A stretch of DNA of 64,000 nucleotides from Bordetella parapertussis (GTDB lineage Bacteria; Pseudomonadota; Gammaproteobacteria; Burkholderiales; Burkholderiaceae_A): the NCBI GenBank assembly GCA_945862305.1, contig CAMAXF010000002.1, positions 177,460 to 241,459 of the forward strand, in the 5' to 3' direction. Positions 9,187-18,796 of the stretch are shown here, in pieces (the stretch's first letter is position 1; each line of letters opens with the position of its first letter). The position numbers and the translations under genes are program-made. A model generated the notes under the pieces. It searched no databases, was not told the DNA's origin, and saw only the letters and a list, made by a program, of their open reading frames with translations.

Positions 9187-9474
9187 ATGAAATTGCGTCC
9201 CCTGCACGACCGTCTCGTGGTCAAGCGTCTAGATCTGGAGCGAACCACTGCGTCTGGCATCGTGATTCCTGACAATGCAGCCGAGAAACCCGACCAAGGC
9301 GAAGTTCTCGCCGTGGGCAACGGCAAGATCCAGGAAGACGGCAAACAGCGCCCCCTCGATGTCAAGGTGGGCAACCGAGTCCTGTTCGGCAAATACGCGG
9401 GCCAGACCGTCAAGGTCGACGGCGAAGAACTCCTGGTTCTGCGCGAAGACGACGTCATGGCCGTCATCGAGTAA
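9187..9474 (+). CDS. groES: Co-chaperonin GroES
   Basis: A 95-residue heptameric lid of the GroEL folding chamber. Diagnostic segments are [14 protein letters not shown] at the N-terminus, the mobile-loop region TASGIVIP, and [11 protein letters not shown]. The start at 9187 is chosen over the in-frame upstream codons from 9169 because GGAG (9174-9177) is well spaced from it and the protein then matches the family N-terminus. It is followed by groEL after 42 bases and controlled by the CIRCE/RpoH region. Confidence 0.97.
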   Translation: MKLRPLHDRLVVKRLDLERTTASGIVIPDNAAEKPDQGEVLAVGNGKIQEDGKQRPLDVKVGNRVLFGKYAGQTVKVDGEELLVLREDDVMAVIE

Positions 9475-11163
<1,689 letters not shown>

Positions 11164-11190
11164 TCAGGAGTTCGCCTCCTGCACTCCGAA

Positions 11191-11218
11191 CCCGGGCCCT
11201 CGCGCCCGGGTTTTTTTT
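11191..11218 (+). terminator. Rho-independent terminator of groESL
   Basis: The inverted repeat CCCGGGC / GCCCGGG (11191-11210, short loop) is followed by eight T residues (11211-11218), 27 bases after the groEL stop. This is a classical intrinsic terminator for the operon. Confidence 0.93.
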
Positions 11219-11242
11219 ATTGGCGTGTCACAATCCGTGCCT

Positions 11243-12076
11243 ATGCGATTCATCGATCGGTGTGAGGCCGCCTGGGCCGAAAACGAGAGCCTGCTCTGTG
11301 TGGGCCTCGACCCCGAGCCCAAACAATTTCCAAAGCCACTGCAGGGCAGCCCCACCCTCGAATCCGTCGAGGCCTTCTGCCTCGAGATTGCAACCGCCAC
11401 AGCGCCATACTGCTGCGCCTTCAAGCCTCAGATCGCACACTTTGCGGCACTTGGCGGGGAGGCAGTGCTCGAGCGAATCTGCAAGTCCATTCGGTCTGCA
11501 TTTCCGCAGCACCTGCTGATCCTCGACGCAAAACGGGGAGACATTGGGTCGACTGCTCAGCACTACGCCACCGAAGCCTTTGACCGCTACGCGGCCGACG
11601 CGGTCACGGTGAACCCTTACATGGGCTCGGACAGCCTTGCCCCCTACCTGGCCCATGCCGAGAAGGGCATCTTCGTGCTGTGTCGCACGAGCAACCCCGG
11701 TGGTGATGAACTCCAGATGCAAACGCTCTCCTCTGGCAAGCGGGTCTTTGAACACGTGGCCAGGCTTGCTGCAGAACAATGGAACCAACATGGTCAGGTC
11801 GGTCTGGTGGTGGGCGCCACGTATCCCGATGAGGTTGGAATCGTTCGGCAGTTGGCCCCCGAGTTGCCGCTGCTGGTGCCGGGCGTGGGAGCACAAGGAG
11901 GTAACCTCGTGAGAACCGTCGCCCAGGCCGTCACCGCGAGTGGTGGACTCCTCTTAAACAGCTCTCGTGCCATCCTCTATGCAAGTGCGGACCACGACTG
12001 GCGTCAGGCAGCCAAGCAGGCCGCCCGGCAGACACACCAGGCCATACAGGATGCCCGTGCACAGACCAACCATTGA
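11243..12076 (+). CDS. pyrF: Orotidine-5'-phosphate decarboxylase
   Basis: A 277-residue enzyme making UMP from OMP, the last step of pyrimidine synthesis. It belongs to the longer bacterial subfamily 2: ESLLCVGLDPEP near the N-terminus, then the catalytic LDAKRGDIGSTAQHYA (near residues 93-108) and the phosphate-loop region VPGVGAQGG. The ATG at 11243 gives the family N-terminus MRFIDRC; the longer open frame upstream runs back through the groEL tail and terminator and is not credible. Its 3' end overlaps the next gene by 26 bases. Confidence 0.95.
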   Translation: MRFIDRCEAAWAENESLLCVGLDPEPKQFPKPLQGSPTLESVEAFCLEIATATAPYCCAFKPQIAHFAALGGEAVLERICKSIRSAFPQHLLILDAKRGDIGSTAQHYATEAFDRYAADAVTVNPYMGSDSLAPYLAHAEKGIFVLCRTSNPGGDELQMQTLSSGKRVFEHVARLAAEQWNQHGQVGLVVGATYPDEVGIVRQLAPELPLLVPGVGAQGGNLVRTVAQAVTASGGLLLNSSRAILYASADHDWRQAAKQAARQTHQAIQDARAQTNH

Positions 12077-12845
12077 GCCGTTGCAGGGCCAATCCGGCGC
12101 CTGGGCGCTGCTTCAGAAGGAAATCAGGCGGTTCACCAAGGTGTCTGTCCAGACCGTTCTTGCACCGGTGGTCTCGTCCCTCTTGTTTCTCGCCATTTTT
12201 GCCTTCCTGCTCGAGGGCCGACTCGAGCCCTTTCCGGGGGTGGGCTACAGCGCCTTCCTCGTGCCAGGCCTCGTGATGATGACCCTGCAGCAGAATGCAT
12301 TCGCAAATACGAGTTCCAGTCTGACCCAGAGCAAGATCACCGGCACACTCATTTTTCTCATGCTCTCGCCACTAAAGCCATGGGAATGGCTGGTGGGCTA
12401 CCTGGGTGGTGCGGTGGCGCGTGGCCTGGCCTGCGGCCTGGTGGTCTGGCTGGCCAGCATGCCCTTCATTCAGGTGAGCGTGACCCACTGGGGCTGGGTG
12501 CTGCTCTTCGGGCTTCTGGCCTGCCTCATCATGGGCGCACTTGGGCTTCTGGCCGCCCTGTATGCCGAGAAGTGGGATCACGTCTCTGCCTTCCAGAACT
12601 TCCTCATCAATCCGCTCACGTTCCTGGCGGGTGTCTTCTACTCCATTCATGCGCTGCCCCCCGTCTGGCAGAACATCTCGCACTTCAATCCTTTCTTCTA
12701 CCTCATTGATGGCTTTCGATACGGCGTCTTTGCCCAGTCGGATGTCTCTCCCTGGATGAGCCTCTGGGTCTGCGGCATCTTCTGCGCAGTGCTGCTCGCC
12801 CTGTGCCAATTTCTCATCGCCATCGGCTGGCGCATTCGGCCCTAA
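12051..12845 (+). CDS. ABC-2 type transporter permease without an adjacent ATPase
   Basis: A 264-residue inner-membrane protein of the ABC-2/YadH family with about six membrane segments (first near residues 35-55, last at 235-258, ending FLIAIGWRIRP). It has the characteristic NPLTFLAGVFYSIHALP and HFNPFFYLIDGFRYG segments. The family works as a permease with a separate ATP-binding subunit, usually encoded just upstream (yadG-yadH order). Here the upstream gene is pyrF and the downstream gene is on the other strand, so the ATPase must be elsewhere. The ATG at 12051 overlaps the pyrF end by 26 bases, implying translational coupling. Substrate unknown. Confidence 0.88.
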   Translation: MPVHRPTIEPLQGQSGAWALLQKEIRRFTKVSVQTVLAPVVSSLLFLAIFAFLLEGRLEPFPGVGYSAFLVPGLVMMTLQQNAFANTSSSLTQSKITGTLIFLMLSPLKPWEWLVGYLGGAVARGLACGLVVWLASMPFIQVSVTHWGWVLLFGLLACLIMGALGLLAALYAEKWDHVSAFQNFLINPLTFLAGVFYSIHALPPVWQNISHFNPFFYLIDGFRYGVFAQSDVSPWMSLWVCGIFCAVLLALCQFLIAIGWRIRP

Positions 12846-12847
12846 AG

Positions 12848-12870
12848 AAAACGGCCCCGAAGGGCCGTTT
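12848..12870. terminator. Bidirectional hairpin terminator between the ABC-2 permease and the small Ala/Lys-rich gene
   Basis: AAACGGCCC (12848-12856) and GGGCCGTTT (12862-12870) pair perfectly around a short loop. On the minus strand the stem runs into TTTTCTTT, so it best serves the small minus-strand gene ending at 12891. On the plus strand it follows the permease stop directly, with a weaker T run. Confidence 0.8.
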
Positions 12871-12890
12871 CCATCCGAACGCGAAACTGC

Positions 12891-13076
12891 TTACTTCTTC
12901 GCAGGCGCCGCATCCTTGGCGGGTGCTGCATCCTTCTTGGCGTCCTTCTTGGCGTCCTTTGCAGGTGCGGCCTCTTTCTTGGCCTCAGCCTTGGCAGGGG
13001 CGGCAGGTGCTTGAGCAACTGCTGCACCGGAGAACGCCACCATCGCGGCCATCACAGCCATCGAAATCTTTTTCAT
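12891..13076 (-). CDS. Small exported alanine/lysine-rich protein of unknown function
   Basis: A 61-residue protein. Residues 1-22 form a clean signal peptide (MKKISMAVMAAMVAFSGAAV, then AQA cleavage), leaving a mature part of about 40 residues made almost only of Ala, Lys, Pro, Glu and Asp, with a repeated A-P-A-K-D / K-K-D-A unit. It has a good ribosome-binding site (GAGGA six bases before the ATG) and its own terminator, so it looks like an expressed single gene. Composition recalls AlgP or histone-H1-like tails, but the signal peptide points to the periplasm or outside. No function can be assigned. A perfect palindrome GAGTTAACTC (13098-13107) lies upstream. Confidence 0.75.
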   Translation of the reverse strand: MKKISMAVMAAMVAFSGAAVAQAPAAPAKAEAKKEAAPAKDAKKDAKKDAAPAKDAAPAKK

Positions 13077-13185
13077 ATTTTCCTCGTTGTGATTTAAGAG
13101 TTAACTCGGTACAACGAACGCAGTCTATGCAATTCACCCTGGACTCTGTGCTGTCTATTGTGTGCAATAGGTACGCGGAAAATAT

Positions 13186-14073
13186 TTATGCAAGTGAAAG
13201 CCAGGCTGCGCCCAAGACGCCTGCAGAATCTCCCAACGCATGTCGTCGAATGGGCGACTCACAAACGCCCCCAAAAACCTGCTGAGCAATGCCCTCCGAC
13301 AAGGCCTGAGGCAGCCAGTCTAGGTTCGACAGCCCCCCGCCCAGAACGACCACGTCGGGATCAAGTGTCGTCACCAGTCGGGCCAGCCCTGTGGTGAGCG
13401 CATGGAGCATGGACGACCTGCAGGCCAGCGCGCGCGGGTCCTGGGGATCCGCAAGAATCGAGTGGGCCGGGCGCGACTGGCCCGTGGATGCTTGGTACCG
13501 CGCCTCAATGCCACTGCCCGAAGCCAACATCTCCAGGCAGCCGACTCCACCGCACCAGCATCGCGGGCCGGCCGGGTCTACGCTGACATGACCCCACTCA
13601 CCGGCGAGCCGGTTGCGGCCAATGTGAAGAACACCATCGATGACCAGGCCACCCCCGCAGCCCGTGCCGAGGATCACACCGAACACGGTCCTGAATCCCT
13701 GTCCTGCCCCGGCGCGGGCCTCTGCCAGGGCAAAGCAGTTCGCATCGTTCTCCACCCGAACCGGTTGGCCCATGGCCGAAGACACCTGCCCTTGGAGGTC
13801 GAATCCGTTGAGGCACTGGGTATTGGAATTGCGCAACAGGCCGGTGCGAGGTGAGAGAGACCCAGGCGTTCCCAGGCCAATCGAATGCGGCGCCTGAGGA
13901 TGCGGCAGGCACTGCCGAGCACGGTTCACCAGTGCGGTCATGGCCAGCAGAATTGTCTGGGGACCTTCCTTCGCAGGGGTGGGAACACGCTCCCGAAACA
14001 GAACGCTGTCATCGGGCCCCAACAGAACCACCTCTGTCTTGGTGCCGCCGAGGTCGATTCCGATTCGAAACAT
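13186..14073 (-). CDS. ROK-family sugar kinase (fructokinase / glucokinase / N-acetylhexosamine kinase type)
   Basis: A 295-residue cytoplasmic kinase. The N-terminal phosphate motif RIGIDLGGTKTE, the substrate motif ENDANCFALAEA, the ROK signature VFGVILGTGCGGG, and the zinc site (GHVSVDP ... CWCGGVGCLE, one His plus three Cys) are all intact, so it is a catalytic sugar kinase rather than a ROK repressor; there is also no N-terminal helix-turn-helix. The sugar cannot be told from sequence. The start at 14073 matches other ROK N-termini; ATG 14082 and TTG 14097 are in frame. It is divergent from the eamA-like gene with 23 bases between the chosen starts. Confidence 0.88.
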   Translation of the reverse strand: MFRIGIDLGGTKTEVVLLGPDDSVLFRERVPTPAKEGPQTILLAMTALVNRARQCLPHPQAPHSIGLGTPGSLSPRTGLLRNSNTQCLNGFDLQGQVSSAMGQPVRVENDANCFALAEARAGAGQGFRTVFGVILGTGCGGGLVIDGVLHIGRNRLAGEWGHVSVDPAGPRCWCGGVGCLEMLASGSGIEARYQASTGQSRPAHSILADPQDPRALACRSSMLHALTTGLARLVTTLDPDVVVLGGGLSNLDWLPQALSEGIAQQVFGGVCESPIRRHALGDSAGVLGAAWLSLA

Positions 14074-14096
14074 GGGCCCCATTGTAAGATCGGTCA

Positions 14097-14990
14097 ATGC
14101 CCCTGTCCCATCTCATGCTCGTGCTCGTGATCATGGGCTTCTGGGGAACCAACTTCGTCGTGCAGTACTGGGCTGTGCACCTGGTGCCACCCACCCTCTT
14201 TGCAACCCTTCGGTTTGCGGCCGTGGCCTTCCCCCTCATCCTGCTGCTGCCGCGCCCGAATGTGCCCTGGCGACTCCTGATCGGCTATGCAGCCACGTCC
14301 TTCACCATCCAGTTCACGCTGCTCTTCCTCGCCCTTCGGTGGGGCATGCCACCCGGGCTCGCCTCCTTGGTCATGCAGAGCCAAGTCCTCTTCACCGTGC
14401 TGCTCGTCGTCCTGCTCGGAGCCGAACGTCCAAGGCGGCTGCAATGGGTGGGCATTGTCCTGGGGGCGGCAGGCATGCTCCTCGTCGCGCAGGGACTCGA
14501 GGACGGCGCCACGCTCGTGGCCTTTCTGATGACCCTCTGCGCGGCATTGTTCTGGAGCATCGGCAACCTGTTCACCAAAGAAATGGGCTCGGTGCGGGCT
14601 GGAGAACTCGTGGTCTGGGGGTCTGCCCTCGGAGCCATTGGCCTGCTGCCCATTTCACTCTGGCTCGACGGACCGCAGGCCTGGGGCGAGGCCCTGGGCA
14701 TGCTCATGCAGGGGCATCCCACCCTCTGGGCATGCCTGCTCTTCAATGCCTACGGGGCCAGCGTGATTGGATACGGTGGCTGGGCCTGGCTGCTGAGTCG
14801 GCACCCCGCCACCCATGTGGTGCCCTTCACCCTCTTGGTGCCTTTCTTCGGCATGGGTTCGGCCGCCATCCTCCTGGGTGAGGCCCTGCCCGAGGGCGCC
14901 TGGCCCGGGGTTGCCTTGGTGCTGCTGGGCCTGCTGCTCATTCAACTGCCCAAAACTGTTGTTGCGCGAGTGTTCGGTAAAGCTCACTAG
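14097..14990 (+). CDS. eamA: DMT-superfamily exporter, EamA type (O-acetylserine/cysteine exporter-like)
   Basis: A 297-residue inner-membrane protein with ten predicted hydrophobic segments in two EamA repeats. The N-terminal GFWGTNFVVQYWAVHLVPP, the GMPPGLASLVMQSQ loop and the C-terminal LVPFFGMGSAAILLGE resemble E. coli EamA, which exports cysteine-pathway metabolites; the specificity here is inferred. The ATG at 14097 has no Shine-Dalgarno sequence. A -10-like TAAGAT (14085-14090) ends six bases before it, which would allow a leaderless transcript. The 3' end overlaps the convergent ABC exporter by 53 bases. Confidence 0.85.
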   Translation: MPLSHLMLVLVIMGFWGTNFVVQYWAVHLVPPTLFATLRFAAVAFPLILLLPRPNVPWRLLIGYAATSFTIQFTLLFLALRWGMPPGLASLVMQSQVLFTVLLVVLLGAERPRRLQWVGIVLGAAGMLLVAQGLEDGATLVAFLMTLCAALFWSIGNLFTKEMGSVRAGELVVWGSALGAIGLLPISLWLDGPQAWGEALGMLMQGHPTLWACLLFNAYGASVIGYGGWAWLLSRHPATHVVPFTLLVPFFGMGSAAILLGEALPEGAWPGVALVLLGLLLIQLPKTVVARVFGKAH

Positions 14991-16716
14991 TCTCCATCAG
15001 TTCGGCATGGCGACCACTGGCCACGAGCTGGCCTTGGTCCAAAACCAGGATGCGATCGGCCCGTCGCACCGTGGAGAGCCGATGTGCAATCACCAGCGCC
15101 GTTCGACCCGGCAGCAGCCGCTCCAGGGCCTGCTGGACCGCTCGTTCTGAGACGGTGTCGAGTGCCGAGGTTGCCTCATCGAGCAGCAGCAAGGGCGGGT
15201 TGCGCAGCACTGCGCGCGCAATGGCGATGCGTTGTCGCTGCCCACCCGACAGGCGCAGACCTCGCTCACCCAAGAAGGTCTGGTAGCCAGACGGCAGGGC
15301 TCGAATGAATTCATCGGCATGGGCGGCGCGGGCCGCGGCCACCACCTCCTCATCGCTTGCATCGAGCCGCCCGTATCGGATGTTGCCCATCGCATCGTCC
15401 GAGAAAATAACGGGGTCTTGGGGCACCCAGCCAATGGCCTGACGAATGGCGGCGTCGCCCCAGTCCTGGGCCGGCCGGCCATTGAAGCGAATGCAGCCTT
15501 GGCTGGGCTGGTGGAAACCGAGCAGGAGCGAAAAAATGGTGGTCTTCCCCGCGCCCGAGGGACCAACCAAGGCCCAGGTGTCGCCGGCCGGAATCTCGAA
15601 ATTCAGTCCAGACACGGCAGCATCTCGTGGACGAGATGGATATAAGAACGACACAGACTCAAAGGCTACCCCCACCGCATCACCAAGGCCCCGCGAAGAC
15701 TGCGATACCTCGGCATTCAACGCTTCGAGGCCATCATCGCGTTCCATCAAGGAGACCAGCCGCTCGGTTGCACCCACTGCACGCTGCAGGTCACCCCAGC
15801 CCTCGGCCAATGCCGCAATCGAGCCTGCCGTGAGCACGGCATAGAGAACGAACTGGGCCAACTCCCCCGCAGACATGGTGCCGGCCACCACCTCGCGCGC
15901 ACCGAGCCACAGCACAAAAACAATGACCAGAAAGGCCAGGACAATCGCCACAAAGGTCAGCGAGGATCGACCACGAATTCGCCGCAGGGCCGTTTCAAAG
16001 GCCGATTCCACGGCCAGTCCATAGCGCCGGCCCTCGTAGGGCTCGCGTCCCAAGGACTGCACGGTGGTCATGGCGTTCAGGATCTCGCCCGCCAAGGCAC
16101 TCGTGTCCGCCACCTTGTCCTGGCTCACCTTGGACATCTTCCGAACCCGCCGACCCAAGGCCAATACCGGGAGCACCACACCGAGCAAGAGCAACACCAT
16201 GAGCCCTGCCAGCATGGGGCTGGTGACCAGCATCATGGAGACTCCCCCCACCAGCAGCACGCTACTTCGCAGGGCCATGGAGACACTGGTGCCCACCAGT
16301 GTCTGAACCAGCGTGGTGTCCGCCGTGAGCCGAGAGAGCACCTCGCCGGTCTGAAGGGTCTCGAAGTACGTGGGCGGGCGGCTCAGCACCGCGTCATAGA
16401 CCTTCTTGCGCAGGTCGGCCACCACACGCTCGCCGAGCCAAGACATGAAGTAAAAGCGGCCCGCCGTGGCGGCAGCCAGAAAGACTGACAAGGCCATGAG
16501 CACGGCAAAGGGCTCCGTGAGGCCCTCAAGTCCCGAGTCGATCAGCCCCCGAAAGGCCAGTGGCACCGAGAGTGTGGCAGCGGCAGCCAGCCCCAAGAAG
16601 AGAAAGGCAAGGGCCCATCGACCTCGATAAGCCATGGCCAAATGGGCGACGGGTCGGAGTTGCGCCAGGGTGGAGCGGGGTGCGGATTGGGATGCGGGGG
16701 ACATGGCGTCGCCCAT
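14938..16716 (-). CDS. ABC exporter with fused membrane and ATPase domains (MsbA/ABCB type)
   Basis: A 592-residue half-transporter that would work as a homodimer in the inner membrane. Residues ~25-320 form the six-helix exporter domain; residues ~350-590 form the ATPase with Walker A GPSGAGKTTIF, signature LSGGQRQRIAIARA, Walker B LLLLDEATSALD and the H-loop IAHRLSTV. Related betaproteobacterial proteins are annotated as lipid A/MsbA-type or multidrug exporters; the substrate is not decidable from sequence. Two in-frame ATGs are possible (16716 and 16704). A TATTAT hexamer (16720-16715 on the minus strand) overlaps the first, which favours the second as the real start. The gene is monocistronic. 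Confidence 0.9.
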   Translation of the reverse strand: MGDAMSPASQSAPRSTLAQLRPVAHLAMAYRGRWALAFLFLGLAAAATLSVPLAFRGLIDSGLEGLTEPFAVLMALSVFLAAATAGRFYFMSWLGERVVADLRKKVYDAVLSRPPTYFETLQTGEVLSRLTADTTLVQTLVGTSVSMALRSSVLLVGGVSMMLVTSPMLAGLMVLLLLGVVLPVLALGRRVRKMSKVSQDKVADTSALAGEILNAMTTVQSLGREPYEGRRYGLAVESAFETALRRIRGRSSLTFVAIVLAFLVIVFVLWLGAREVVAGTMSAGELAQFVLYAVLTAGSIAALAEGWGDLQRAVGATERLVSLMERDDGLEALNAEVSQSSRGLGDAVGVAFESVSFLYPSRPRDAAVSGLNFEIPAGDTWALVGPSGAGKTTIFSLLLGFHQPSQGCIRFNGRPAQDWGDAAIRQAIGWVPQDPVIFSDDAMGNIRYGRLDASDEEVVAAARAAHADEFIRALPSGYQTFLGERGLRLSGGQRQRIAIARAVLRNPPLLLLDEATSALDTVSERAVQQALERLLPGRTALVIAHRLSTVRRADRILVLDQGQLVASGRHAELMETSELYRTLAQQQFWAVE

Positions 16717-16894
16717 AATACGGGTGACCAGGCTTCAAAGCGTGCTCAATGCCCTAAACCGCCGAGATCATCCGCTCCAACCCAACCGCCTTTTATAAGC
16801 ATTCTGGAGCGCCTCAGGAGCCTCTGAGACCTCCGGACGACCGGGCCCCGCCGCAGACCCATTGCCAACCGGTTGTTGTAAAATTTTGCTCTTC

Positions 16895-16971
16895 GGTGAT
16901 GTAGCTCAGTCGGTTAGAGCGTGGCACTCATAACGCCAAGGTCGCTGGTTCGATCCCAGCCATCACCACCA
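16895..16971 (+). tRNA. tRNA with CAU anticodon (probably elongator tRNA-Met)
   Basis: A 77-base cloverleaf. The acceptor stem GGTGATG pairs with CATCACC, followed by discriminator A and an encoded CCA. The D arm is GCTC/GAGC, the anticodon loop CTCATAA carries CAT, and the T arm GCTGG-TTCGATC-CCAGC is intact. The paired G1:C72 rules out initiator tRNA, which has an unpaired 1:72. Elongator Met is most likely, but a tRNA-Ile2 whose C34 is modified to lysidine also has a CAU gene anticodon and cannot be excluded by eye. The top anticodon-stem pair next to the loop is an A/C mismatch. TAAAAT at 16879-16884 is a plausible -10. Confidence 0.93.
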
Positions 16972-17003
16972 CTCCCCAGCCAGCCTCAAAGCGGACTGCG
17001 TCG

Positions 17004-17807
17004 TCACCAGGTCACCCGGGTCAGCATGTAGGCCGCCAGGCAGAGCAACAGGTAGGCAAACCAGCGCCGAAGGGTTGGTACATCAGTGCGGTGGGCCACA
17101 CGCGCACCCCAGGGTGCTGTGAGCACCGAAGCACTGGCGAGCGAGGCCAATGCCGGCAGGTAGATGTAGCCCACCGACCCCACCGGCAGATTGGCCACCG
17201 ACTGGCCCGCCAGGACATAGCCCACCAGCCCGCCCAGGGCGATTGGGAAGGCCAGGCCCGCAGATGTCGCCACCGCATGGTGCATCGAGACATTGCACCA
17301 GGTTAGAAATGGGATGGTCAGAAAGCCGCCTCCTGCACCGAGCAGGCTCGAAATGAACCCAATGCCAGCGCCCACGAGACCCAAGCCCAGCCGACCGGGA
17401 ACGTCACGACCCGGCTTGGGCTTTTTGCCCTTGAGCATCTGCCAGGCGGAGTAGCCCACAAACAGGCCAAAGAAGCCCGCCAGAAAGGAGTCCTTCAAGG
17501 CACCCGCCGCACTGGCCCCCAGGAAGGTGCCCACGAGTGCCCCACCGCCCATGGCCCAGAGCAGATCCAGCCGAACCGCCCCATGCCGATGATGGGCGCG
17601 CACCGATGAGATCGAGGTGAATAGATTCACAGCCAGCGAGGTTGCAATGGCGATCTTGATGACCTCGCCAGGCGGAAAATCACGTGCCTCGAAGAGCATC
17701 ACCATGAAGGGCACCATGCTCATCCCCCCACCGATGCCCAGAAGTCCGGCGAGAAAGCCGACCACTCCCCCGACGGCCAACAAACTAATGATCAGAACAA
17801 TGTCCAT
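17004..17807 (-). CDS. TauE/SafE (TSUP) family membrane permease
   Basis: A 267-residue inner-membrane protein with about eight hydrophobic segments. The two family half-repeats are visible: GFLAGLLGIGGGMSMVPF (residues 17-34) and GFISSLLGAGGGFLTIPF (near residues 154-171). TSUP proteins move sulfite, sulfonates, sulfolactate or other organic anions; the substrate here is unknown. The ATG at 17807 has a strong AAGGAG seven to twelve bases upstream. It ends 32 bases from the tRNA gene, which is on the opposite strand. Confidence 0.9.
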   Translation of the reverse strand: MDIVLIISLLAVGGVVGFLAGLLGIGGGMSMVPFMVMLFEARDFPPGEVIKIAIATSLAVNLFTSISSVRAHHRHGAVRLDLLWAMGGGALVGTFLGASAAGALKDSFLAGFFGLFVGYSAWQMLKGKKPKPGRDVPGRLGLGLVGAGIGFISSLLGAGGGFLTIPFLTWCNVSMHHAVATSAGLAFPIALGGLVGYVLAGQSVANLPVGSVGYIYLPALASLASASVLTAPWGARVAHRTDVPTLRRWFAYLLLCLAAYMLTRVTW

Positions 17808-17870
17808 CGCGCTCCTTGCTGCTGCATTGGCATCATAAGCCGGGGCTCAAATGGGCTAAAATTCGGGGTT

Positions 17871-18785
17871 ATGCAGATCAGCATCATTCCAAAGTCAGGG
17901 CGCCGCTGTTTGCACATCAGCCTGGTGGGCTGGCGGTTCAAACTGGCCATTGCCCTTGTGGTGCTTCTGGCCATGGGCCTCTTGCGCCTCGGTTTTGGAA
18001 TTGCCACCTCCGACACCAGCAGCAACAGCGCGGTCCTGAGTTGGTGGAACCTCGGACGCGAAGAGGCCGTCACCAGAGAACTCGGCGCCCTTCGGGCCAA
18101 GATCGACCTCCTCGAGTCCACCCTGTCGGCCATGGAGGGAGACATTCCCAAGTCGTCGAAGGATTCCAGCCCAAGGCCGTTGGCCCCTGCGGTGGCACCG
18201 GCCAAAGGTGAGCCCGCCAAGGTCCAGCCCGCAGCTGCAGAAGCAATGCAGGCCGATGTGCCCGGTCAAATCGAATCCCTTCAGCACCGCATGCAGAAGA
18301 TCAACCTCTCGCTCGAGCGAGTCATGTCGCACCGGGAGTCGCTGGCCATCAACCTCATCATGGGCGATGCCGTCCTGCCCATCCACGCGCGCCAGACCTC
18401 GGGCTTCGGCCGTCGAATGGATCCCTTCGATGGAAACCCTGCCTTCCACCGCGGCATCGACTTCCTTGCGCCTGCAGGCACACCGGTCTTCGCCCTGAGT
18501 GCGGGTGTCGTGGACTGGATCGGCCCGCTCGGTGGCTATGGCAATGCCGTGGTCGTTCGGCACAACGACCGCATCACCAGCCTGTATGCCCACCTTGAGG
18601 GCATCGAGGTCACCACTGGCATGGCCATTCTCACGGGCAATCGAATTGCACGGGTGGGCTCCACAGGTCGGTCCACAGGAAATCACCTGCATTTCGAGAT
18701 CGAAATCGATGGTCGCGTCGTCAACCCCCGCCCCATCCTGGATCGGATCCGAGCCCGAACCATCACGGCCATGGCGCCGCAGTAA
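17871..18785 (+). CDS. Membrane-anchored M23 (LytM) peptidoglycan endopeptidase
   Basis: A 304-residue protein with a short cytoplasmic N-terminus, one membrane segment (residues ~24-43), a periplasmic linker/coiled-coil region (residues ~60-165) and a C-terminal LytM domain (~180-290). The zinc and catalytic motifs are intact: FHRGIDFLAP (HxxxD), YAHLEG and GNHLHFEIEI (HxH), so it should be an active endopeptidase rather than a degenerate activator. It is the first gene of an apparent three-gene operon with a membrane coiled-coil protein and a bactofilin. The start ATG has no Shine-Dalgarno sequence; TAAAAT (17857-17862) ends eight bases before it, suggesting a very short leader. Confidence 0.92.
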   Translation: MQISIIPKSGRRCLHISLVGWRFKLAIALVVLLAMGLLRLGFGIATSDTSSNSAVLSWWNLGREEAVTRELGALRAKIDLLESTLSAMEGDIPKSSKDSSPRPLAPAVAPAKGEPAKVQPAAAEAMQADVPGQIESLQHRMQKINLSLERVMSHRESLAINLIMGDAVLPIHARQTSGFGRRMDPFDGNPAFHRGIDFLAPAGTPVFALSAGVVDWIGPLGGYGNAVVVRHNDRITSLYAHLEGIEVTTGMAILTGNRIARVGSTGRSTGNHLHFEIEIDGRVVNPRPILDRIRARTITAMAPQ

Positions 18786-18796
18786 AGACTCCGCCC

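Noticed and set aside
12891..13027. Reading the Ala/Lys repeat as a DNA satellite or a histone-like nucleoid gene
   Set aside because: It is a short in-frame coding repeat, and the signal peptide argues against a nucleoid role.
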